In this document: positions 22,689 to 34,312 of the stretch, in pieces
Numbering within the stretch: position 1 is the stretch's first letter
How the letters are laid out: each line of letters opens with the position of its first letter
Source of the DNA: Trichobilharzia regenti
Lineage: Eukaryota > Platyhelminthes > Trematoda > Strigeidida > Schistosomatidae
DNA length: 64,000 nucleotides
NCBI GenBank assembly: GCA_944472135.2
Contig: OX235270.1
Coordinates: 86,437,168 to 86,501,167 of the forward strand
Direction of reading: 5' to 3'
Notes under the pieces: generated by a model
What the model saw: the letters and a program-made list of their open reading frames with translations, nothing else
The model's database searches: none
What the model was told of the DNA's origin: nothing
Translations under genes and position numbers: made by a program

Positions 22689-23426
22689 AGAGTATTGATT
22701 GCTGGATAATGTTTTCAGAACAGATCACTACTCACAATCAGGTCAATGTATTCAAACAACCTCATAACCTGCTCTTTATACTCCTGTTCGTTGTTGCTTT
22801 TCATTTCAATTTTTCAGTGTGTCCAACATATGTGTTGAGTCATTTCGATTCCACTGCTTTGGTGTTGACTCGATGAACAAAGCTTTAGTGATTAATCTCT
22901 CTTTCCACCTACCTACAATTAATACATTTAGCCTGTCCCACCCTATTGTGTAACTACATGCAAGGGAATGAACTGCAAAAAAGGAATAATATAATATGCC
23001 AAATAACATGCGAGGACTATGATGTTAACTAAAAAGGTCAAAATACTGGATCTGGTTCAGCTGATTCATCGAAATAGGACTTTAGCTAGAGCTAAAGTGA
23101 AAAATTGTCAAGTTAAATAATGCAGAAAACAGCCGGACACAGAAATGCATTCCCTTGCATGTAGTTACACAATAGGGTGGGACAGGCTAAATGTATTAAT
23201 TGTAGGTAGGTGGAAAGAGAGATTAATCACTAAAGCTTTGTTCATCGAGTCAACACCAAAGCAGTGGAATCGAAATGACTCAACACATATGTTGGACACA
23301 CTGAAAAATTGAAATGAAAAGCAACAACGAACAGGAGTATAAAGAGCAGGTTATGAGGTTGTTTGAATGCATTGACCTGATTGTGAGTAATGATCTGTTC
23401 TGAAAACATCCAGCAATCAATACTCT
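22689..23426. mobile_element. 738-bp foldback built from a PLE C-terminal segment
   Basis: Left arm 22689-22970 and right arm 23148-23426 are inverted copies differing at only a few positions (a two-base indel and some transitions). The 177-bp spacer is unrelated. Each arm encodes, reading out from the centre, IGWDRLNVL, GRWKERLITKALFIESTP and QWNRNDS, a pattern like the last part of the PLE GIY-YIG domain (W-x-R-x(6-8)-E-A-x-x-I, then NRD). In the left arm it is an open frame on the reverse strand (23009 to 22806). No clear TSD was found. It may be an inverted tandem PLE insertion or an aberrant template-switch product. Confidence 0.75.
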
Positions 23427-23504
23427 GAATTAAACTTACATAATATGCAATTGTCGGTTTTTAAACATAAAATGAGCCTATCTTAAGTTTAAATAATGAA
23501 TACT

Positions 23505-23600
23505 AATTGAAAGGGGGATGAGAACTTGAGCCGTGCAAAGATCTGAACCAGTGACCTTTGTGAAACTAGTTGGGCTGAGCTATGTCATTTGACTACCAGC
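23505..23600 (-). other. Possible tRNA-like SINE remnant
   Basis: On the reverse strand 'acatagctcagcccaactag' resembles an A box and 'tcactggttcagatctt' a B box, about 30 bases apart. Diverged and short; low confidence. Confidence 0.25.
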
Positions 23601-23654
23601 CAAGAGATCATTCAAATTTTATTTTTACTTTTATATGTAAATATATATATTAGG

Positions 23655-23855
23655 ATCATCGGTGGTTCAGCGGTGGAATGCTTGCCAGTCATGCACGTGG
23701 TCCCGGTTTCAACTCACAGCCGGCACCCACCTTCACCTCCCGTAGCTGGTTGTAGGCGTGATAAAGAATGAAGGTTGAGCGTGAGGCTATTATACTCACT
23801 GCCTTAGAGGCATCAGTGCTGCTAAAACTTCAAAGCCTAAGCTTGTAATAAAAAT
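23655..23855 (+). mobile_element. Old SINE-A-like copy
   Basis: The tRNA-Gly-like head 'atcggtggttcagcggtgga' starts the unit. A degraded B box follows, then body words 'gagcgtgaggctat' and 'gctgctaaaacttcaaagcc'. The RTE-type tail is missing or unrecognisable. This old copy keeps a head closer to a real tRNA-Gly than the younger ones. Confidence 0.65.
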
Positions 23856-24782
23856 AAGTAGATGAGAAAGAACTGGAATGATACTTCCATATATAGTATT
23901 TAACTGTGTGATTAAGATAACAAAGACAACTGCAAACTGATTAAATATCTACTGCTGTATATGGTTAGATTTCTTCTAGAATACTCTCTGCAATAACGAT
24001 CCCATTTATCTGAGGTAATTCAAAAGAAGTGATTAGCATCCTAAAAGTTATATAGCACTGGAAATATGGGGTAGTGAGGAAAGTAAATAGCATGAATTAT
24101 GGAGTTGCACTAGAAGAATACAGTAAAATGAGGTTAGCTGATTTCCAAAAGCACTACAAAAAAAGTACTTCAGCGTAATCAAAAATCAGTCAAAACTCCC
24201 AAATAAGAGTATCAATGAATTCGCCAGAAAGAGATGCTACTGAAGAGGTTTGTAGAAAAACGGGAACTAGATAAAAAAGTAACATAATCGAAATTACAAG
24301 CTTCTATGGCGCTGGTATACTCTTCATCAAATCCGATGAAGAAATCTCAGTAATAGCTGCAAGGAAGTTAGATTATTTGGCAAATTTACTCCAGGTCATC
24401 ATTTCAACAAAATCAATACGGTTAATAATTTGACCTGATGACTCAGTTGGTAAAAAGCAAAATAGGTGATTGGAAGGCCTCTGATTCAAACTGCGTGGCT
24501 GTCAATATTTTCATTTCAGTTCCCGTCATTCTCAATCAAGTAAACAGTAAGGTTATCCAAAGAGGCTCGCAATTAGTACCTACAATTATTTGATGGATGT
24601 AATAATCTTTCCCTGTGTTTGCTGATGTCGCAAGTACTTTAACATGTTTTATCGACGATACATGTAAAGGCAATAATAAAACACTTTAGCATTGACTTGT
24701 GTGATGCAACCTGAGATATTCATCAGATTTTATACCAGTCCGTGTTACATACACATTTCCAAGTTCTTTTTTTTATTTCATT
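23856..24782. other. AT-rich sequence without recognisable gene
   Basis: No supported feature. A very weak tRNA-like stretch near 24425-24500 was not called. Confidence 0.4.
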
Positions 24783-24985
24783 CTCATTATTCCATTATGG
24801 ACAAAATTTTATTTTGATAAAGTCTCACAGTTTACTGCTCATAATCAAATCAAGGTATGAAATGATTATGAGCATTAAACTGTGTTCGAAGCGTCATCAG
24901 TAAATATTACTCTATAATACCGTGTGACTTATCAAAATAAATTTGACCAATAATGGAATTATACACAGTGCCTAAGTTTTATTCT
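24783..24985. repeat. Foldback repeat, about 200 bp
   Basis: 'attccattatggacaaaa..ttattttgataaagtc' at the left recurs inverted as 'gacttatcaaaataaattt..ccaataatggaat' at the right, with an inner inverted pair 'cacagtttactgctcataat' and 'attatgagcattaaactgtg'. Partly related to 2395-2705 and 62880-62965. Confidence 0.6.
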
Positions 24986-26439
24986 TCATTTTCACTAATT
25001 TACTGATTATATTTTCTTCAGTTTACGTAGGAAGTGTAAGAGAATCACTGCATTTAATAGTTAACCTTTATTTGCAGATTCGTAATATTATAAGTGGAGT
25101 ACACGATAAATGTCCCAGAAATCTTGTTTCTGACTATGTAAATAACAATTAAATTTCACCGAAATTGCTTTTTGGTGTATTGTAAACATCCCAAACTATT
25201 CAAAAGATAGTGTGGCTTAAGTTTTTATCCGTGGCAAATAAACAGATCATTCCCCTTTGCCTTGGTTATCGTGTAATAAATTAAAAAAGGATTCAAATTG
25301 ATCAAATTTCCTCTCAGATAAATTATTAGTTGTTTCTCATAGCTTGAAAGCGATTCGTTTGTCATCATTGGTTACCCATAACAACATCTAAGGATTACTT
25401 CATGGGCCAAGAGACTTCCGTTTTTCTTCCTGAAAAAAATTTAAGTTTTTTTACCATTCAGTAATTAATTTATGACTTTGGGGAAAATCAAAGATTAAGA
25501 CGCTTAGAAACTGAAAGGTGAATCTAACTGCCCAAGTTTGTGTTAATTTTTTAACTCATTTAAACTCCTTAATATTCATATTCTGTTTCTGTTAAATGTG
25601 GAGGAGTGCAGTGGTTAATTAGGCGTTAAATGAAAATACAAAAATATACAAATCGTTTCATTGTTTGACTGATTGAAATGTAAGATCCAAATAATTACTA
25701 AAATTAAACGTTTAATATTACTGTCTGATATCTAATTCACCTTACAAATCAAATATTTTTTTCGTAAAGATGTCATTGATGATCATACCCTACTATTATA
25801 AACCTTTCATTGTTCTTAACGTGTATAATTTCCTATGAAAATTTCTAACTTTATCAAGTGATCTTTTAGACATCACTTCTTACATTTTGGATAATTTCTG
25901 TGATTCAAGCTAACCGCATCTGTAGACTTGTTACCGAATAAAACGAGGGCATTTTATCCACGACGATACTTAAATTATTTCATCAAATAAATTTCACAAC
26001 AAGAAACAACTAATAACGTCCATAAGGCCCTTTTGATCCATAATTCAGACGCAGAGAATTTTCGTGGCATAGAATAAAGATACTAGCTTGGTTGTTAGAC
26101 TGTATTAGTTTTCATATCAGATTAGACAAACCTAACAGTACACACTTCCTTGTGAAATGCCCGTATGACATAAAAAACTGAAATCACTGTTGAAACTGAG
26201 AGCTTACATGATGAATGTTTGAAAGCGTGGAAAAAATATGTAGCTAAGGATGATGATGGAAACTGTTTAGTAGTGTGCAGCCAGATATGTTTGGTCTCGG
26301 ACGTATCACACCCAAGCTCAGTTACACGGCCGAATAATTTCACCTTTTTCAATACTCCAACAATAAAATAGGATGGAAGATATTGAAGTAACCAGATAAT
26401 GTCGTAAATACGTACATTCAACACAAACATTCAATTCAG
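24986..26439. other. AT-rich sequence without recognisable gene
   Basis: No supported feature. A 102-codon reverse-strand open frame at 26122-26430 has no recognisable motif. Confidence 0.4.
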
Positions 26440-27800
26440 AGGACAAAAGGACTGAAAGAAAAATACTTTAAATTAGATCCTCATCCATGGCTACACTATA
26501 ATATATATCGCATTTTTATTGCAATCCAAAAAATTTACCAATCTAGTGATGATAAATTTTTTCCAATAAGGAGCCAGTATCAATATTTCGAAATGGGTTG
26601 ATAATTAAAGAAGAAAATTAATGACTACGAAAGTTAAACAAGCGGATTGCATACGTAGGAAAAGCGAAAACTGTAATTCGTTTCAAGTTCATGCAATTTT
26701 GGCCGAAGTAATGAAAGGGAGTGCACGAAATTCTTCTGAACACACAGGGCTGGTTTTTCGAGGTGGATTCGATCGCCTAGGATGTATGTAGAAGACGGAC
26801 TCATAAAGTGAAATTAATATTGATCAAAATGTGGCAAGTAAGTCTTAAAGTTTTCTTAATATCAACTTTATGTTTACCGTCTACGAGGTGTACTATAACA
26901 TGGTTACGAAAAGATCTTGTTTGTCCCTTGCTTAAACACGTATGATAATGTTCTAATATCTGACGGTGAACTTGTCTGGTTGTATGCCTGATGTAAGTAC
27001 CTCCACACGATCAATCAAACTAGTAGATACACATGGGGAAGGCGAAATTACGTAGTTTATCCTTATTTTTCGAATATGGAACTGGAGCGGCTGTGAAGAG
27101 ACAGCATACTTCAGTTGCAGTGAGTGGCTTTTTAACGCATCCTTTAGACTCTGTTTTTAGTTCATTAATTTTACCACCAGGAAAATGTAGTTTTATGAAC
27201 AAGGGCTTCTTTAGTTTTGCTGTCACATTGGCATTAAACTCACATTTTTATCAATAACCCTATCAGTATAGCTATTTCTATTAAGTGATTCGCTGATAAT
27301 CACAAAGTTGTCAATTAGACGGTCATTAGAGCAGATTAATCTGGCTCTGCGAACCATATGCTTTATTAAGTTGTGCTTATATTTCAAAGGTGCAAAACTA
27401 AGAAAAATGAGTACACCGATTTGTCGTAGTAGGTGTTATATACGTACTCCTTCTGAATGTATCATTTTTTTTCGCGGTCAAAATGAAATGCTATCATTCC
27501 TTTCCTTCTTGATTGTGAAGTTTGTTGTTAGAAGTACATCACTGAACTTGTCAAGGATTTCCATCTCTTCATTCTCATATATGGTAATTAAAAATGTGTT
27601 ATTTAGACACCAGAAGTAAATTCCCATTCATTAATCATTTCAGTGGGCATTTCCCTAACTTCGAGAGGAAAAAGTTCAAAATCAGTATTTCTGCATCCTC
27701 GATGAAAAGAACTCATCTTAAGATTTGCAGTGATATTCATTTCCTCTCGAACAATTATATTTTTGTCGCGAGGTCTGCTAAACTTTCAGTATAAACGATC
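26440..27800 (-). pseudogene. Decayed PLE: RT end, GIY-YIG and 3' terminal region
   Basis: Read on the reverse strand. At about 27430-27250 the region just after the RT core reads FLSFAPLKYKHNLIKHMV then RRARLICS, the same block as at 55660 (PLKYKRSLIK, RARAICSDE). Then follow an open stretch 27226-27020 with KDKLRNFAFPMCIY and a broken GIY-YIG core (CGGTYIRHT near 26990) to RVRLLHT at about 26780. Bases 26440-26660 are the terminal region shared with 12998-13241. Several stops and frameshifts break it. It is older than the other copies of this family. Confidence 0.75.
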
Positions 27801-28896
27801 AGTTAATTACAACCTTCATAGGAAGAACAACTAGTTAAATAAAGAAACCCTTTTAAGGAGTAACAAGGTTGAATTTGTAACACCACACAGATTTTCAGTT
27901 AGACAGAAAAATCTGCAGTGTTGGAATACTTTTGTTAGGGTTTGGAAACATGCAAAGGTATCAGAGCATTATCCTCATCACATACACATATATATGTATA
28001 TATGAACATGCCATGAATAGTAAATACTGGTCAAAAGGTAACAGACAGAGTAGAAAGATCAAAATATTTGGACTACAGTTTTCAGAATACGATGAATGAT
28101 ATGCTAGATATTGAAACAGTCTGTAAATAATTTTGAGTGAAAAGTTTGTTAAGACTGAGTCATCGGTCTTGACGTGGTAAGTCACGGATCATTTTAACAA
28201 CCCGATACTAACTGCATTGACAGACATATGGAATTAAATTTTTGAAATACTTTGTACAAAGACCAATAACACAGATCAGTATTCCAGTAAGGGGAGAGAA
28301 TAAATAACAGGTTAACTTACAGTCAATTAAGTTCAATACTTTATCTTTGGACACCATTTAGGTAACTGCGAAACAAGCGTGAAATATTTTTCATCCGAAA
28401 TTTCTTACACAAATTGTTTCCTTACAAAGCAATCAGTTATTTGAAAACTGCACACTTCTTAGTTGAGCTAGAGCTGAAACAAGCAGATTGGCTGCTCAGC
28501 TGCTGGGCACTAAGAGGCGTTTCGATTGGTTCTACCTACCTATAAGAGTCATCACAAAAATTGTTATACAGTCAGTAATGCTTAGGGATCTAGAAAAAAA
28601 TATCCAAAATTGACAGCCTGCCTTCCATAGAATCGAAGATAGATTACTGTTGTACATTCAGAGCACAAAATCTCAATTTTGGACCTATCAATAAACAAAT
28701 GTTGATTTCTCTGTTACTGCGTTAATCAAAAGCTCAATAGAGGTACCATTTTGCACATGCTTCGAGGACTAAGTACTGAATACAGGCTATTTTATCGTTA
28801 CATAGTCATGTCCACTAACTTATAATTCTAATTTACTTCATTTATTCCTTAGAGAACATTACTGACTGCGGAATGAACAGAAAAAACAAAGTTTTC
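27801..28896. other. AT-rich sequence without recognisable gene
   Basis: No supported feature. Confidence 0.4.
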
Positions 28897-29070
28897 AGGA
28901 TTTCATCATGAGCTGACACTAGTTAGAGAACCATTAGAAAACCTAGGAGTACTGGACAGCTGTTTCGTCGTAGTTTGGGACTCTTCAGCAGTACGCACCC
29001 ACCGGGGTTCGAACCCAGGACCTTCCGGTTACAAGGTCCTTGTTCATTCAGACCTGATGTAGTTATGCAC

Positions 29071-29072
<2 letters not shown>
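28897..29072 (-). mobile_element. Hammerhead SINE, truncated copy next to (AT)n
   Basis: In reverse: B-box-bearing 'cctgggttcgaaccccggtg' near 29030-29005, 'ggtgcgtactg', the ribozyme at 28994-28949, then 'ttctctaactagtgtcagc' and 'tcatgatgaaatcctg'. The tRNA-like part is cut after 'ggaccttgtaaccggaaggt'; the sequence beyond runs into an AT microsatellite. Confidence 0.8.
28949..28994 (-). ncRNA. Minimal type I hammerhead ribozyme, conserved core intact
   Basis: On the reverse strand: GTACTG stem I, CTGAAGA core, stem II GTCCCAAACTACGAC (three firm pairs, the innermost pair lost), GAA, ACAGCTGT as a self-complementary stem III, C at the cleavage position, CAGTAC closing stem I with six pairs. 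All invariant core bases I can check are present. Stem III is so short that activity may require dimers, as described for minimal hammerheads in PLEs and retrozymes. Activity is a prediction. Confidence 0.8.

Positions 29073-29109
<37 letters not shown>
29073..29109. repeat. (AT)n microsatellite
   Basis: Uninterrupted alternating AT over about 37 bases, abutting the truncated hammerhead SINE. Confidence 0.95.
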
Positions 29110-29112
<3 letters not shown>

Positions 29113-29680
29113 CACCGCAATCTTTCAGTTCGTAATCTAAGTGTAGAGTTTTTTATTCTTTTATGCATTCAACCTTCATTCACCTCTACTAAAAGACCTT
29201 AATATATAAAAATAATCATTTTAACCTATCTGGATAATAATTCACCGATATTTCCGATCCGTTCTGTCGTTTTCTAAAAGGTTTCTTTCAAAAATTTATG
29301 TGAAATCTCTGTGTCCTCAATCAGATACTTTAAAGAAAACATAGCACTATACTAGATTGTTTTCACATACTTTCGATAAGTATTTCCCACAGATTTATAT
29401 ATATACATATATTTTCTCAAGAGAAATAAATTATGCAATAATGTAGGCGTTCACTAGCGCCACATATTTCAACAAAAATAATAATGGTATACAAAATATG
29501 TTAGTAGAGGAATTTTTTTTCGTAAGATATGATACCAATTATTTTTCAGATTTATTATTTATTGAGTTGAGTTATTTTAAAATTTATTTCCTATGAATGT
29601 CAAGTTACTACGGATTATATACGTTTTTTCATTTCCAATATTAAGGCATGAAACAAGTAATGAATAAACAGACATTCAGT
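29110..29680. other. AT-rich sequence without recognisable gene
   Basis: No supported feature. Confidence 0.4.
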
Positions 29681-29789
29681 TGACCACTTAATGACATGAT
29701 ATCACGAACCAATTTACCAATAATAAAACTAATCTTCGTTAACCTCCTTATCTATTTCATCTCTCGTATAATCAACCAAAATATTTGTG

Positions 29790-30008
29790 CTTTTCAAATT
29801 TTCTTACTCCTTTATGTTCACAGTGGAATATAGGGAGTCAAGCTAGAGGCTTGAAGTTTCAGTAGCAGTGTTGATTATTTTTATGGGATGGGGTAGCTAG
29901 CCTCATACACAACCTTCCTTTTTTACCACTGTTACTACTAGCATAGAGAAGTAGGAGAGGAGTGCGTCGAAAGGAGGTCGAACAGCGGACCAACTGCGTG
30001 GTCGGCCC
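29790..30008 (-). mobile_element. SINE-A, head-truncated, with TSD
   Basis: A 12-bp near-identical repeat, aaaatatttgtg (29778-29789) and aaaacatttgtg (30009-30020), flanks it. In reverse it runs from the degraded head ('gtcggtccgctg' area) through the body to 'cctatattccactgtg' and an A-rich tail. The corresponding site in the other inverted arm near 42190 has one copy of the target and no SINE, so insertion probably post-dates the duplication. Confidence 0.8.
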
Positions 30009-30179
30009 AAAACATTTGTGGTGTTAAATAATCTGAACGTACTGAAAACCATGGGGACCCATATTTCCACAAGTTCATTCATTGATCACACATCTTGTAA
30101 GCAGTCAATATTTTGCCGAGAAATCAATCGTGAATACATAATTGCGAAGACATACGTGAGGAATAAACAAAGTAGGTAA

Positions 30180-30255
30180 GCAAGTTAGTAGGTAAGTAGG
30201 TGCGTGAGTGAGTGTGTGTGTCAGTGAGTGACTGAATCAGTGAGTTAGTGAGTGA
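30180..30255. repeat. Degenerate GTGA/GTAG tetranucleotide tract
   Basis: Runs of 'gtaggtaag', 'gtgagtgagtgtgtgtgt' and 'agtgagttagtgagtgagc'. The mirrored tract lies at about 41950-42030. Confidence 0.85.
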
Positions 30256-30524
30256 GCAAGTGCACACATATTACATACTTTGTGACTCAGTGGAAATGTG
30301 ACAACCGCCACGAATCCTCTCAACCTACAACTACCTCGCAAATAACTCGTCAATTCATTGTAGTTTCGGTTACACATAAGTCGGAAACTAGATCTCTATT
30401 CGTAAATTCCCTTCAGTCCTTTCACAGTCAAGGAGAAATCAACATGTACGTTGTCGATCAACAGCAAATATCAGAGGAGAGTCTCCCTTATGGAAGAAAA
30501 TACCTCACAGTATATAAGAAATGA
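30252..30524 (+). CDS. 90-codon open frame in inverted duplication, unknown
   Basis: The open frame translates to a 90-residue product identical to the one at 41686-41958 on the other strand. It is polar, lacks a signal peptide or membrane segment, and shows no family motif I recognise. The start lies in the tetranucleotide tract. Both frames are intact, but the whole kilobase is equally conserved, so there is no evidence of selection on the protein. Treat it as an open frame, not an established gene. Confidence 0.2.
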   Translation: MSKCTHITYFVTQWKCDNRHESSQPTTTSQITRQFIVVSVTHKSETRSLFVNSLQSFHSQGEINMYVVDQQQISEESLPYGRKYLTVYKK

Positions 30525-30915
30525 CAATGTGTGGAGCTTTGAAGAGTAGTTGAGAAAAGTCACTACTCTACTGATTTATGCGTTTCGAATTCACCTCACA
30601 TGACAGCTTCCCATGCATTGTAATTTTGTGATCGGAATACAATCTCTTGAACTGCACTCTTCACGTCCACTCATTCCCCAGATGATAATTACTCAGATTT
30701 GACAATGTCGCTTTCTTCTCTACAGTCAGTCATTCTAACTCTCTGAATATTTTCCGCCTTACAGTAAACACTGAGGAGTGTAGTTTTCATTTTATCTGAA
30801 AGTAGTGTGTAAAAGAGTTGTAGACAGGAAGAAAGTGTGTCTATTTCAATGGATTGTTATCTTCTTTACTTAGTGAATAATGTTGACAGGCAATGATATA
30901 GTGAACTTTTTATTG

Positions 30916-32299
30916 AAGTAGTTTGGTAATTCTGCTGTATTAAATGGTGCGAAGATAATTCTTACTTTGGCAATAAGTTTTGCACCCTCACTGTAATGAA
31001 GGCATTACGGTTGTTTGTTACTTTCAAATACCATCATTTGTAAGACTTCTTCTAAAATGAGAATCCCTATTTCTGATTTTACGATGGAGACAGTGAGTTT
31101 ATTTTCTGATATGCCGCATGTTCAGTTAGGATGTATTGACTGAAACCGAGTTGACTGAATCGCATTTGTGGTAATTCCAGGTAGTTTAGCCTGTGAAAAT
31201 ACTCTTCCTTAAAAGATAGGAATTTGAAATGTTTCATGAATCATTGTAACAGGTGTAATAAGTCTTTGATAAGTATGATTTAAATAGCGGGATAATGTCA
31301 ACTGTATTAGCAAGTGGATTTCACAAAATAAAATGCTAAAATATATTAAGTCAGAAGAAACCGGTGCTCTTCAAAGAACATATGGTCAAATAGTTATTGA
31401 TCAGGATTTTTCAATCCAAATCTTATATTTGTTGTATTTGATAATCCAGTAAGTCAAACGAAATGCACGTACATCAGACTGCTGTGAAATACAATAGAGT
31501 GGTTGATTAACAGTCTAAAATTCTAGTTAACTGTTTCTGACTTATATCGTTATGCAGGTGAGTGTTTTTTAAGACCTATGCACCCTTGTTCTCCAACAGT
31601 AGCATATTCGACACTGAAATTACTGCCACTCTCTGACTCTGGATTGCATAATAAACAGCGAGAGGTTGTGATGTGACTAAGTGATTGACATGAGTTTGAA
31701 AATATTACAAATTTCTGTCTCAGATATATATTTCCTATTTACTGTAAAATCTTTTTCAATTTAAAAATATGGAGACTGTTTTGACTGCCATTAAGTCTTA
31801 TAGGATTTTTGTGACATATTGGGTAAAAGATTTACTCATTTTTATTGCCTTTCATTGTTTTTCATTTAAGTCAAATGTTTGCTTCATTCAGATATGTCAC
31901 TAAAAGTCAGAGCTTTAGGTGAAGATTTTTGCTGTCCTGATCATACAATTTTTGCATATAGTGAAGATGTGCTTTCAGTCATTTTCATTACTTCTACATC
32001 CGTTTTATGAAAAAAATTAGCTAGCTGATTTTGAAATATTTTCATTTCACTTAATTAGTCAGTTTGCTAATTTTAGGCCAGAAGAAGTTTTGTCCCAGCT
32101 CATCAGTAGTGCATTATTCAAAAATAGAAAAGTCAGTAAGCCTCAGTCTTGGATAGTGTATCCCTCGGAACATCAGAAAAAATAGGATGTAGTACATAAA
32201 TTTATCCGAATCAGCTTAAACTAAGTATTTGTGAAACCTGCGTGGAATAACACTGGAAATTTCTGAAGGTGATGTTCATGGAAGCGTGAACAAATCTCA
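30916..32299. other. AT-rich sequence without recognisable gene
   Basis: No supported feature; lies inside the inverted duplication's spacer. Confidence 0.4.
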
Positions 32300-34312
32300 T
32301 ACGGATAAAGAAGAGACACAACAAAGAATGGCTCTCGACGAATACCAGAAAGCTAATATAAGAGAAAATGATGGTGAAAGAGAAGGTGACTCAACGAAAA
32401 GGTGCACAACAGAAGGAGAAGCTGAGTTCAGTGTACACTGCACTGAATAAATAAGTGAAGAAGAGTGCAAGGAAAGACAAAAGATAATTGTACGACACAC
32501 TGACTGACAGGCAGGCCGCAGGCAAAACAGACCTCAGGACTTTATATCACATAATTAGGTGTCTTTGCGGAAAGAGATCAACCCGGCTGATGAAACGAAT
32601 AAAGGAAGTTCGGGGAAACCTGATTATCAGGAAGAGGAGACAAAAAACATTGGGTTTATCACTTTAAAGGACTCTTGAATCGACTATCACCTGCACCTCG
32701 CCCAGGAATACCACCGCCAGTGGCACGCAGACAACGGTCTGCTAGTGGACACTAATCCCCAACGAAAGAGGAAATCTTGAGTGTGATCAAGCTACTTAAG
32801 GCCAGCTTGGAGGGCAGTAGGACCAGACGGAATTCCTCTCGAAGAACTGAAGAAGGACCCAGAGACTGTTGCAGATGTGCCCACACCATTATTGCAAAAG
32901 GTTTGGAGAGAAGGAAAGGTACCTACGGATTGGAAGAAAGGCTGCTACCTTGTCAGGCTACCAAAGAAGGGCGACCTAGTCAAGCCTTTGTGAGAACCGG
33001 TGTCGAATAATTCTGTTGTTCACGCCAACTAAAATATTAAGTCTTATCATCCTGGATAGAATGAAGGATGTATTGGATACAGAAATCCGCCGCCCACTGA
33101 AACAAGCTGGATTCACGAAAGACAAACTATGTGCTGACCAAATTTCCACTCTACGCATCGTTATCGACAGGCTGTGCATAGGAAGGCAGTCAAACCTCTC
33201 TCTACCTCAACTTCATCGACTTCGGAAAGGTCTTCTACATACAGCGCCGACTGAGAAGTAATTCAGAAACTGCTTCAACACTATGGCGTACAGTTCTCAA
33301 TTCTCCATCAACCTGATTCAGAAGCTAAATGACAGTGGCACGTATCGGGTGATCCACAACGGAAAACTCAGCTAGGCGTTCGAAATGCGTCCAGGATTCA
33401 GACAAGCTGGCTGACTATTACCACCAACGATTATATTTCTAATTGTGGTGGACTGACTGGATTATGTGACACCATCAGTGTGGAGTTAGAAGACAGGGGG
33501 TACATTTGACCGATAAAAAGACACTGAAAGATTTGGATTTCGTGGATGACTTGGCTTTAATGTCAAGCAAACTCGAAGAGTTACAGGAGCGAAACAACAA
33601 ACTGGCCGAAGCAGCAGTCAGAGGAGACAGCACTGCAGGTGAACATAGAGAAGACGGAGGTGATGAAGACAATCAATGGAGAGCAGGAACAACAATCAGC
33701 ACCAGTCATCATCAACGGGAAAGATTCTATATTGGTTACTTGGTTTAATTGGTTACGATCACAGGGGGAACGAAAGAAGATGTCAAAGTCAGAAGTGAAA
33801 ATGCGAGATACTCCTTCATCAACCTGAAACCAGTTTCGAAATCTTCTGCTTCGCTCCGCCTCAGCATAAACAACAATAAACCTGCACTGCTTGTCGCGAA
33901 GAAGATTTACAACAGGTTTCAGACTTTTATCAACAGATACCTTTGCTAGCTCCATCTTGAAGATCGAATGGCCAGAAAGAATTAATATCAAGAAACTCTG
34001 GCTGAGAACAAACCAATTAAGGAGCGACCGCGCAACAAATATGCAGGAGGAAATGGAGATGGATTGGGCATACGTTGAGAAGGCCATCAAATGACATAGC
34101 GCGCAACGTAGGCCATCACTCGAGTGGAATTCTATATGGGAAGCTATGAGTGAGTCGTAATTGAGAGGGCGACGTGGAGAAGATCGTGCGAAGAGGAGAT
34201 GAGAGATTATGGGCAATTGTAGTCCTAGCTGAGGAAGACAGCACAACATAGGAAAAAATAAAAATGTGTTGTTGAAGCCCTATGTTCCACCCGGAACCCA
34301 AAGGAAATAATA
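32300..34312 (+). pseudogene. RTE retrotransposon, 5'-truncated and decayed
   Basis: Matches the reverse complement of 44321-46400 at a moderate level. It starts within the linker between endonuclease and RT ('agacacaacaaagaatggct'), passes RT blocks (ILSLIILDRMKDVLDTEI at about 33019-33080, 'caagctggattcacgaaaga'), the active-site strand DLDFVDDLALMSS at 33532-33570 (FVDD in place of FADD), and ends with 'gaagccctatgttccaccc' and an A/T-rich tail at about 34312. Several frameshifts and stops break it into short frames. It is a dead copy, GC-richer than its surroundings. Confidence 0.85.

Larger units (their letters stand above)
29681..30915 (+). repeat. Arm 1 of a 1-kb inverted duplication
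   Basis: Starting at 'tgaccacttaa' the sequence matches the reverse complement of 41303-42302 almost base for base, apart from the SINE at 29790-30008 present only here and a more diverged outer 100 bp. Similarity ends near 'tagtgaacttttta'. The two arms face each other across about 10.4 kb. Differences are few (for example one base near 30035 and one near 30758), so the duplication is recent or kept alike by gene conversion. Confidence 0.9.

Noticed and set aside
24425..24500. tRNA-like segment
   Set aside because: Weak A-box and B-box resemblance with no supporting fold or repeat copy.
26122..26430. 102-codon reverse-strand open frame as a gene
   Set aside because: No recognisable motif, and it ends against a PLE terminal region.
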